Position numbers and translations under genes: made by a program. A DNA stretch of 7,119 nt from an uncultured Clostridia bacterium (GTDB lineage Bacteria; Bacillota; Clostridia; Oscillospirales; Acutalibacteraceae): NCBI GenBank assembly GCA_947165115.1, contig CAMUZD010000084.1, forward strand, positions 1-7,119. The letters are read 5' to 3'. How positions within the stretch are numbered: position 1 is the stretch's first letter; each line of letters opens with the position of its first letter. Below the pieces are notes generated by a model. It was not told the DNA's origin. It was given only the letters and a program-made list of their open reading frames with translations, and ran no database searches. Positions 1 through 4,859 of the stretch are shown piece by piece.

Positions 1-2
1 TC

Positions 3-50
3 CGCAATGCTTTCAATACAGTTCTGGCGTTTTTCGGTATTACCCTGTAA
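3..50 (+). CDS. C-terminal tail of an upstream gene (partial)
   Basis: The window opens inside what is probably a coding region. Frame 3 reads 15 codons ending in a hydrophobic tail (FFGITL) and a TAA at 48-50. The other two frames also stop within 60 bases, so the frame choice is not certain. The support is indirect: a strong + strand terminator starts 16 bases after this stop, as expected behind a gene. Too little is left to name a product. The gene belongs to the chromosome flanking the island rather than to the island. Confidence 0.4.
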   Translation, partial: RNAFNTVLAFFGITL

Positions 51-66
51 ATACTGATTAATAATT

Positions 67-110
67 CAGCGGAGCATAGCTTTCCGGCTTTGCTCCGCTG
101 TTTTTCTTTT
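67..110 (+). terminator. Rho-independent terminator of the upstream gene
   Basis: A 14-bp stem with one mismatch pairs 67-80 (CAGCGGAGCATAGC) with 87-100 (GCTTTGCTCCGCTG) around a 6-base loop. It is followed by TTTTTCTTTT at 101-110. This is a textbook intrinsic terminator for + strand transcription leaving the gene that ends near position 50. Confidence 0.92.
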
Positions 111-118
111 CACTTCAT

Positions 119-166
119 AAAAACAATAAATCCGAATCCTTTGCCGACAGGCTCAGGGTTCGGATT
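119..166 (-). terminator. Displaced tRNA-Ala terminator hairpin (left copy)
   Basis: On the minus strand, AATCCGAA (166-159) pairs with TTCGGATT (136-129). An inner GCC/GGC stem around TGTC sits inside, and a short T-run follows (complement of the A-run near 119-123). The same hairpin follows the tRNA at the right end of the window. Here it has no intact gene in front of it. Confidence 0.7.
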
Positions 167-172
167 ATGTCC

Positions 173-217
173 TGGTGGAGATGAGGGGGATCGAACCCCT
201 TACCTCTTGAATGCCAT
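173..217 (-). pseudogene. Truncated tRNA-Ala(GGC), 3' part only
   Basis: Read on the minus strand this gives, 5' to 3', the anticodon loop ATGGCAT, the 3' anticodon stem TCAAG, the variable bases, a T arm (AGGGG, loop TTCGATC, CCCCT), the 3' acceptor strand and an encoded CCA ending at 173. The anticodon GGC identifies tRNA-Ala. The 5' anticodon stem, D arm and 5' acceptor strand are missing, and 218 onward does not match a tRNA. It cannot give a functional tRNA and marks the far end of an integration event. Confidence 0.9.
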
Positions 218-317
218 CGGCTCTTTATGTGAACTGTTTAATAATCCTTAGAACCCTTGTAATTATTGGATTTATAGCTTGTCAATCCACTCAATAAACG
301 ACTGAAAACCGCAGAAT

Positions 318-338
318 AATTGCAGTAATACTGCAATT
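318..338. promoter_or_regulatory. 21-bp perfect palindrome (possible operator or recombination site)
   Basis: AATTGCAGTA (318-327) and its exact complement TACTGCAATT (329-338) flank a single central A. Two 10-base arms with a one-base centre suggest a site for a dimeric DNA-binding protein, such as a repressor or a recombinase. It is too short and AT-rich, and lacks a T-run, to be a convincing terminator. No adjacent regulator gene is present, so its partner is unknown. Confidence 0.5.
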
Positions 339-354
339 GATTTGCAACATTTTT

Positions 355-392
355 TACCCTGCAGCTCCTGCCCTGCAGGGTATCTTTTCTAT
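355..392 (+). terminator. Hairpin, possible + strand terminator
   Basis: TACCCTGCAG (355-364) pairs perfectly with CTGCAGGGTA (373-382) around an 8-base loop, and TCTTTTCTAT follows. The 10-bp GC-containing stem is strong, but the T-run is interrupted and no + strand gene is recognised upstream. It may be left over from a lost mobile-element gene. Confidence 0.45.
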
Positions 393-414
393 TATAATCT
401 CCTTGCTTTTATCT

Positions 415-551
415 TTAAACTTCATCATTACCTTTATTAATCTCCCGAAACAGCTTATTATATTCCTTTTGCAGAGTTTGTATGCGCGAGTCGTATTTTC
501 CTTTTTGGCTTGCGGTCTCTTTATCGGCGGCAAGTTTAACCGAAAGACTTT
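415..551 (-). pseudogene. Possible C-terminal fragment of a coiled-coil protein
   Basis: On the minus strand the frame ending in TAA at 415-417 encodes about 44 charged, helix-forming residues ending in LFREINKGNDEV. The pattern of K, E, D, Q and L suggests a coiled coil, like the helical C-terminal parts of recombinases or mobilisation proteins, but I do not recognise the family. Upstream of about 551 the frame runs antisense into the RepA fragment, where sense no longer holds. There is no start codon with a ribosome site. It may be chance, although the composition is more protein-like than the opposite strand. Confidence 0.22.
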
Positions 552-743
552 CGCATGTTTTGGAAGGCAACCGATATCTATGAAATGATATCGGGTACAA
601 CGGGAATACTCGGCTGCGCAGACGGAGCAATGGTTCTCACCAAAGAAAACCGCACCGACAACAACGCCGAACTCTCGATTGTCGGCAGAGATATGCCGGA
701 CCAGAAACTGCTGCTTGTGAGAAACACCGAAAGAGGCGGATGA
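540..743 (+). pseudogene. Fragment of a RepA-type mobile-element helicase/ATPase
   Basis: About 67 codons are open from just after a stop at 537-539 to TGA at 741-743. The translation contains FWKATDIYEMISGTTGILG, then CADGAMVLTKENRTDNN, then VGRDMPDQKL. From memory this matches the C-terminal part of RecA-like RepA ATPases (AAA_25 type) used for replication by plasmids and integrative elements in Firmicutes, where the SGT..LGAADG and GRD.PDQ.L motifs follow Walker B. The Walker A and B parts are missing, and the protein ends a few residues after the core match, where the phosphoesterase fragment begins. An internal ATG at 555 has no clear ribosome site. This is a dead remnant and a sign that a replicating mobile element was once here. 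Confidence 0.65.
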
Positions 744-1194
744 TTATTCAAGCGACACTTTCAACGGCGGAGAAGTTGCCCTGGAATCGCTCCGCGCCCT
801 GACCGGCGAGATGCAAAAAGCGATTCTTGACTATCTGCGAGCCTGCCCTCTTTATGAAACAGTCACTGCCGGAGGCAGAGATTATATCCTCGTTCACGCG
901 GGATTTGATAATTTTGAAAAAAGCCGTCCGCTTTCCGATTACACCGCCGATGAGCTTCTCTTGGCCTGGCCCGAAATAACCGATGAATATTTCGATGATG
1001 TTCACACCGTATTCGGCCACACCCCGACAAAATGTTTTGGCGAAAAATATGACGGGAAAATTCTCCGCACAAAAACCTGGACCTGCATCGACTGCGGCGC
1101 AGCTTACGACAATGAACCGGTTTTACTTAGCTTTCACTTATACAGACACGCGAAAGTGAAAAAGGTTGGAAAAATTTACGGTTTTTCAATTTGA
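742..1194 (+). pseudogene. C-terminal fragment of a metallophosphoesterase (PPP/PrpE-like)
   Basis: The frame is open from 721, and family-like sequence starts near FNGGE (760). It continues through YILVHAGF (about 880-904, with the metal-binding His at 895-897), VFGHTPT (His at 1018-1020) and IDCGAAY, to TGA at 1192-1194. These are the C-terminal metal-ligand motifs of calcineurin-like bacterial Ser/Thr phosphatase or diadenosine-tetraphosphatase-type enzymes. The N-terminal catalytic motifs (DxH, GDxxDRG, GNHD) are absent, so the enzyme cannot be active. The ATG at 811 is internal. The last 25 residues or so do not look like the family, and an 8-bp inverted repeat (TTTCACTT 1132-1139 with AAGTGAAA 1154-1161) sits there, so the 3' end may also be rearranged. 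Confidence 0.75.
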
Positions 1195-1325
1195 AAAGAA
1201 TAGCTTTTGCAGTGAGAAACGGAGTATCCGTTTAGTGAATTATGCACAAAAAAGTGATTGATTTTCGGCATTGATTGACAAAGCGCGAGAATATTTTAAT
1301 TTTGCTTAAATTCTCAATTATTTCA

Positions 1326-1354
1326 TTGACTTTCAGTATAGTTTTGCATATAAT
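1326..1354 (+). promoter_or_regulatory. Sigma-A-type promoter of the ABC-DUF1854-darA operon
   Basis: TTGACT at 1326-1331 and a perfect TATAAT at 1349-1354 are separated by 17 bases, the ideal spacing for the housekeeping sigma factor. Transcription would start near 1361, leaving a leader of about 57 bases. No riboswitch or attenuator structure is visible in that leader, and no clear operator overlaps the promoter. Confidence 0.85.
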
Positions 1355-1405
1355 GTGCGCGAAAAAACATAAACCGCTAAATAATGTGTACGTCTCCACA
1401 GGAAC

Positions 1406-1412
1406 GGGGTGA
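1406..1412 (+). promoter_or_regulatory. Ribosome binding site that decides the ABC gene start
   Basis: GGGGTGA lies 5 bases before the ATG at 1418 and resembles the GGTGA part of the Shine-Dalgarno consensus. The in-frame GTG at 1409 lies within this site and so cannot use it. Translation therefore most likely begins at 1418 (MKISSN), not at 1409. Confidence 0.75.
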
Positions 1413-1417
1413 CATTT

Positions 1418-3667
1418 ATGAAAATCAGTTCCAACAAACCGCTTCCCGAAAAATTCAGCAAAAAGTATAATGAATTATTTGACAATGAGCAGCCTCTGTT
1501 TATTGTCACAGGAGATCTGACTCTTGACGGCGCCTACGGTGAGAGCGCTCTGTGCTTCACCGCGGACAGCATTTACGCCTTTGATGACAGCTATCCCGAG
1601 GAATATGAGAGGGTCATGTATGAGGATGTAAAAGAAGCGAAGGTCAAGAGAATGTACGGCAACGCGACATTTGACGCGTATTTGAATGGCGGCTCAAAGA
1701 AAAAGCTCATACGCTTCACTTTCGCCGCCGCCAATGTTGCCGACGCGGGCGCGGATTTCATAAACGGAATTCTCGACGGCGCCGACCCTGCCGAGCTGCT
1801 TGACGCCGTTGAAGGCTCATTTTTGAAGCAGCGCTCCTTCTGCCCGAAATGCGGAAGAAAGCTCCCCTCTCCCGACGCGGAATGTATTAACTGCAAGGGC
1901 AAGGGAAGGATGATCACCAAATTCGCATCTTATGCCGCGCCGTTCAAAAAGGGGCTTATTGTCAGTATGCTTCTCTCGGTTTTTACCACGGGCATGTCGC
2001 TCATTCCTCCGTATATCACCGGATATATGGTGGATAAGGTGCTCCCTTCGCGCGAAATGTCAATGCTGATAAGGATGATCCTTATTCTTCTTGCCGTTTA
2101 TATCCTTCAATACACCGTATCGGCTTTCAGATCTTATATTCTGAGAATTACGGGCGACAAGATCATTATCGGGATGAAAAAGGATATTTACGCTAAGGCG
2201 CAGTATCTGCCAATGAGCTTTTATGACAAGACTTCAACAGGCTCTGTTATCAACAGGGTGAATTCAGACACCTCCGTGATTCAGAATTTTGTGCTCAGGA
2301 TCACGCAGGACGCCGTGGTGCAGTTTTTTACGCTGGTCGGCATACTGATAATAATGATATGCCTTAACTGGAAGCTGACTTTATTTTCTCTGCTTCCGAT
2401 TCCGTTGGTTGTTATCATAGGCAGATTCTTCGGGAAAAAGATTGGCCCGAGATATATGCGGCTTTGGAGAAGAGGCTCTGCGATAAACACCCTGCTGACG
2501 GATACGATACCCGGAATAAGAGTCATCAAGGCATTTACAAATGAAAAATCAGCCGTTGACAAATATGACGCATACAATGACGAGTGGCTCAGGGAGGATA
2601 ATCAGGTCGCGAAGATCTCAAGCATATTCCCCGCATTCATGACCTTCCTTGTCACTTGCGGCTCGCTTATAATCTGGTTTTCGGGCGGCTCCTTCGTAAT
2701 ATCGGGCGCGAAAGGCTTCTCAACGGGTCTTCTTGTCAGCTTTGTTTCTTACGCGAGCATGTTTTACAATCCCGTAAACTTCTTTGCGAATTTCTCAGAT
2801 ACATATCAGAATACTCTCGCTTCCGCCGAGAAAATTCTCGATATACTTGACGCAGAGCCCGAGCACGATTTCGGCAAAGGAAATATTCCCGACAGGATCA
2901 AGGGAAAAATCGAATTCAAAAATGTCAATTTCTCATTTGACCGCTCAAAAAAGGTGCTCAGCAACATAAATCTCACCATAGAGCAGGGAGATATAGTGGG
3001 GATCGTCGGAACGACGGGCTCCGGAAAATCAACACTTATCAATCTGCTTATGAGATATTATGACGAATACGAGGGCGATATTTTTATAGACGGCAAAAAC
3101 ATAAAGGATATCGACATCGGCTATTACAGGAATCAGATAGGCTTCGTTCAGCAGGAGCCGCTGATGTTCAGAGACACCGTATTCAACAATATTGCCTACG
3201 GCAGCAGCAACCCCCATGTGGAGCAGATACTCGCCGCCGCGGATATAGCCAACGCGCACGGCTTCATATCAAGGCTTCCCGACGGATATGATACGCTTGT
3301 GGGCGAGCGCGGAATAGGCCTTTCGGGCGGAGAAAAGCAGAGGCTCTCCATCGCAAGAGCGGTTATGAAAAACCCCTCGATCCTGATATTTGACGAAGCG
3401 ACCGCCGCGGTGGATTCCGAGACGGAGCATCTTATCCAGGAGGCTATAGAGAGGCTTATACGCGGCAGGACCACGCTTATGATAGCCCACAGGCTTTCCA
3501 CCCTGCGCAATGCCAATAAGATAGTGGTCGTGGATAAGGGAGAGATCATAGAATGCGGAACTCCCGATGAGCTCATGGCTTTGAAGGGCAAATATTACAA
3601 GCTTATTCAGATCCAGTCCATGGGAGAGCAGCTTCGCAGGAAAAAGGAAGAAGAGAATTTTGAATGA
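1418..3667 (+). CDS. ABC exporter with N-terminal accessory domain and zinc ribbon (DUF1854-associated type)
   Basis: A 749-residue single-chain half transporter (exporter type) of the cytoplasmic membrane, probably working as a homodimer. Order: a beta-rich, PH-like N-terminal region (about 25-125); a CxxC-x10-CxxC zinc ribbon (C142, C145, C156, C159); a six-helix membrane domain (about 179-202, 216-237, 300-317, 321-340, 404-424, 437-456); and an ATPase domain with Walker A GTTGSGKST (531-539), Q-loop FVQQEP (about Q578), signature LSGGEKQR (635-642), Walker B ending D659-E660 and H-loop H691. All catalytic motifs are intact. Ordinary exporters of this fold are about 580 residues, so the first 165 or so are extra. 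It is first in an operon, with DUF1854 following 15 bases later. From memory, ABC proteins with such an N-terminus paired with DUF1854 are annotated elsewhere as cyanophycin-metabolism-associated. The substrate is unknown here, and the PH-like reading is inference from the secondary-structure pattern. Confidence 0.93.
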   Translation: MKISSNKPLPEKFSKKYNELFDNEQPLFIVTGDLTLDGAYGESALCFTADSIYAFDDSYPEEYERVMYEDVKEAKVKRMYGNATFDAYLNGGSKKKLIRFTFAAANVADAGADFINGILDGADPAELLDAVEGSFLKQRSFCPKCGRKLPSPDAECINCKGKGRMITKFASYAAPFKKGLIVSMLLSVFTTGMSLIPPYITGYMVDKVLPSREMSMLIRMILILLAVYILQYTVSAFRSYILRITGDKIIIGMKKDIYAKAQYLPMSFYDKTSTGSVINRVNSDTSVIQNFVLRITQDAVVQFFTLVGILIIMICLNWKLTLFSLLPIPLVVIIGRFFGKKIGPRYMRLWRRGSAINTLLTDTIPGIRVIKAFTNEKSAVDKYDAYNDEWLREDNQVAKISSIFPAFMTFLVTCGSLIIWFSGGSFVISGAKGFSTGLLVSFVSYASMFYNPVNFFANFSDTYQNTLASAEKILDILDAEPEHDFGKGNIPDRIKGKIEFKNVNFSFDRSKKVLSNINLTIEQGDIVGIVGTTGSGKSTLINLLMRYYDEYEGDIFIDGKNIKDIDIGYYRNQIGFVQQEPLMFRDTVFNNIAYGSSNPHVEQILAAADIANAHGFISRLPDGYDTLVGERGIGLSGGEKQRLSIARAVMKNPSILIFDEATAAVDSETEHLIQEAIERLIRGRTTLMIAHRLSTLRNANKIVVVDKGEIIECGTPDELMALKGKYYKLIQIQSMGEQLRRKKEEENFE

Positions 3668-3682
3668 GGAGCGTGAATCAAA

Positions 3683-4171
3683 ATGATAACATACATTGAC
3701 GGACCGGAAGTAAAAATAACCGAAAATGACGGTATCTTTGTGGATGTTGAATTTTTCCATTCAAAAGAAAAATTGACGGGTCTTGAGCCGCGAAGGCTCT
3801 TTCCGAGATCGGGAATAGACAGATATGTGGCGCTTCTGGACGGCGAAGGCAACCAGGTGGCGGTGATAAGAAAAATGGAAAATCTTCCCGAAGAATCCAG
3901 AAGCGCTCTTACCAAGGCCCTTGATGAATATTATATGATCCCGAAAATACTCAGATTTATCAAAATGACGGAAAAATTTAAAATCTGGATGTGGACAGCC
4001 GAGACAGACAGAGGTATAATAACCTTTGAGATAAGAAACCACATAGCGTCGGTTAAACCTCTGTATGACGGAAGGGTGCTTATCAGAGACGCGAACGATA
4101 ACAGATACGAAATCCCCGATTACAGAAAGCTCGACAAAAAGAGCAAAGCAATGCTGATGCCGAAACTTTGA
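3683..4171 (+). CDS. DUF1854 family protein, partner of the ABC exporter
   Basis: A 162-residue protein with no signal peptide or membrane helix, so probably cytoplasmic. It shows the features I associate with DUF1854: an N-terminal strand region with PRRLFPRSG, then DEYYMIPKI, then WTAETDRGIITFEI, a basic-acidic stretch, VLIRDANDNRYEIPDYR and a final LDKKSKAML. The function of the family is not known. It is repeatedly encoded next to an ABC exporter, which suggests a subunit or regulator of the transporter. The ATG at 3683 follows GAGGAG-like bases overlapping the upstream stop (3667-3671, about 11 bases away, slightly long). It sits 15 bases after the ABC gene and 16 bases before darA, consistent with translational coupling in one operon. 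The complete length and clean frame argue that it is expressed. Confidence 0.88.
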   Translation: MITYIDGPEVKITENDGIFVDVEFFHSKEKLTGLEPRRLFPRSGIDRYVALLDGEGNQVAVIRKMENLPEESRSALTKALDEYYMIPKILRFIKMTEKFKIWMWTAETDRGIITFEIRNHIASVKPLYDGRVLIRDANDNRYEIPDYRKLDKKSKAMLMPKL

Positions 4172-4187
4172 GAAGGAGACCTGATAA

Positions 4188-4514
4188 ATGAAACTGATTA
4201 TTGCAATAGTGAATAATGACGACAGCGCCGTGGTAGCCTCAGCGCTCACAAAGGAGAATTTCACGGTAACGAAGCTTTCGACTACGGGCGGTTTCCTTAT
4301 GGTGGGCAACACTACGCTTCTCATAGGCACCGAGGATGAAAGGGTAGATACAGCCAAGCAGATAGTGGCCAAATATTCGAGGACGAGGACCCACGAGGCG
4401 GTAACGACCGAATCCTTCGGAAGAGGCTTTGCCGAGGGCGCGCTCGCAAACGATGTTTCCGTAGGCGGAGCGACGGTATTTGTTCTTTCGGTTGACTCAA
4501 TGGAAAAATATTGA
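4188..4514 (+). CDS. darA: Cyclic-di-AMP receptor, PII-like (DarA/PstA/YaaQ family)
   Basis: A 108-residue cytoplasmic PII-like protein. In this family the trimer binds cyclic-di-AMP at subunit interfaces. The hallmark sequence is present: MKLIIAIV start, NF.VTKL (24-30), TTGGFL (32-37), GNTTLLIG (40-47), EDERVD (49-54) and GGATVFVL (93-100). Length and ends match DarA of Bacillus and PstA of Staphylococcus (about 109). From memory, the ligand contacts N24, T28, F36, L37, N41, G47 and the C-terminal F (F98 here) are kept, while the usual Arg at 26 is Thr. A strong AAGGAG at 4173-4178 lies 9 bases before the ATG. It is last in the operon, before a terminator. Family members usually sit near tmk/holB-type housekeeping genes; here the partner genes are a transporter, suggesting that cyclic-di-AMP controls that transporter (inference). 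Confidence 0.93.
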   Translation: MKLIIAIVNNDDSAVVASALTKENFTVTKLSTTGGFLMVGNTTLLIGTEDERVDTAKQIVAKYSRTRTHEAVTTESFGRGFAEGALANDVSVGGATVFVLSVDSMEKY

Positions 4515-4542
4515 CAGAAACGATTTAATAAATCGCAGTTGA

Positions 4543-4577
4543 AATTCCGGTGCTTTTATTGCGCCGGAATTCTTTAT
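4543..4577 (+). terminator. Rho-independent terminator of the ABC-DUF1854-darA operon
   Basis: AATTCCGGTGC (4543-4553) pairs with GCGCCGGAATT (4561-4571) in an 11-bp stem with one G-U pair and a 7-base loop. CTTTATT follows. It starts 28 bases after the darA stop. The T-run is modest, so some read-through is possible. Confidence 0.8.
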
Positions 4578-4821
4578 TGACAGGATTTTTTATATAATAA
4601 CTGACAAATAAAAGAGTCAAAAATTGACACACCAGAGAGCAATAACCGTTCACGAAAAACCGTAAAAAAACAAAAAAATCGGGCAAAAACTGCCCGAATG
4701 AAACCGTGCTGAACGAACTCACCATATATCAAAAATGAGTAAGAAATGAATAAATCAGCGCATAAAAATCAAGGGAATTCAGAAAATCCCGAATAAATAT
4801 TCACTAAAAAATGCATATCCT
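4578..4821. other. AT-rich intergenic region between convergent transcripts
   Basis: No gene is supported here. The stretch separates the + strand operon from the minus-strand recombinase. It contains a small inverted repeat GTCAA-AAA-TTGAC (4616-4628), a strong minus-strand terminator (4664-4696) and a weak GGGA/TCCC hairpin near 4773. Open frames on either strand are short and low in complexity. Confidence 0.6.
4664..4696 (-). terminator. Strong minus-strand intrinsic terminator
   Basis: On the minus strand, CGGGCA (4696-4691) pairs with TGCCCG (4685-4680) around loop GTTTT. It is followed by A, seven T, G and seven T (down to 4664). It lies about 150 bases beyond the recombinase stop, so it acts either as that transcript's second terminator or as the end of a now-lost minus-strand gene. 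It would stop antisense transcription entering darA. Confidence 0.78.
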
Positions 4822-4859
4822 GCAAAAAAGAAGAACTCGCCATCATACTTATGATAGCG
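4822..4859 (-). terminator. Terminator overlapping the recombinase stop codon
   Basis: On the minus strand, CGCTATCAT (4859-4851) pairs with ATGATGGCG (4846-4838) in a 9-bp stem with one G-U pair and a 4-base loop. AGTTCTTCTTTTTTGC follows. The recombinase stop TAA (4851-4849) spans the stem-loop edge, so a translating ribosome would cover the hairpin. Confidence 0.62.

Larger units (their letters stand above)
112..217 (-). repeat. Left copy of the tRNA-Ala 3'-end direct repeat (attachment-site remnant)
   Basis: This stretch matches 7001-7109 in the same orientation. The inner 45 bases (173-217 against 7065-7109) are identical and correspond to the 3' part of a tRNA-Ala gene. The outer part (112-172 against 7001-7064) carries the tRNA terminator hairpin with about five substitutions and a short unequal spacer next to the tRNA end. 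Similarity stops sharply after 217, at the edge of the tRNA anticodon loop. It lies directly behind the chromosomal gene's terminator, so it is most simply the original 3' end of the tRNA, displaced when DNA integrated. Confidence 0.9.
218..540. other. AT-rich gene-free stretch at the island's left end
   Basis: No convincing gene lies between the tRNA remnant and the RepA fragment. It holds a 21-bp perfect palindrome (318-338), a strong hairpin (355-382) and, on the minus strand from about 415, a short lysine- and glutamate-rich reading frame that may be the end of a broken gene. Other open frames here read as hydrophobic low-complexity sequence with no recognisable family. Confidence 0.6.

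Noticed and set aside
272..301. Minus-strand frame ending SFIEWIDKL then TAA, reminiscent of a tyrosine integrase C-terminus, which would suit the tRNA site.
   Set aside because: Only the last nine residues look suggestive. Further upstream the frame is cysteine-rich and crosses the palindrome and hairpin, with no integrase motifs (R, HxxR, Y) in reach.
218..540. CRISPR array or regular repeats in the gene-free left end.
   Set aside because: Only isolated palindromes are present; no repeat-spacer periodicity is visible here or elsewhere in the window.
1275..1302. A second possible promoter upstream of the ABC operon (TTGACA-16-TAATTT).
   Set aside because: The -10 is poor, and the site at 1326-1354 is much closer to consensus with ideal spacing. 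It could be a minor start but is not supported.
1361..1417. Possible cyclic-di-AMP or other riboswitch in the operon leader.
   Set aside because: The leader is about 57 bases and shows no paired structure of the size or sequence needed for known riboswitches.
1409..1417. GTG at 1409 as the ABC gene start, adding MTF.
   Set aside because: It overlaps the Shine-Dalgarno sequence that is ideally placed for the ATG at 1418.
3269..3760. Minus-strand open frame (163 codons) opposite the ABC ATPase domain.
   Set aside because: It covers the conserved signature, Walker B and H-loop region of the ABC gene on the other strand. No ribosome site or recognisable protein sequence is seen.
3761..4372. Long minus-strand open frame (203 codons) opposite DUF1854 and darA.
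   Set aside because: It is antisense to two well-recognised genes, with serine- and phenylalanine-rich composition and no family resemblance. It is a shadow of the + strand codon pattern.
4577..4598. TTGACA followed by TATAAT after darA, resembling a promoter.
   Set aside because: The spacer is only 10 bases, far from the 16-18 needed, and no + strand gene follows.
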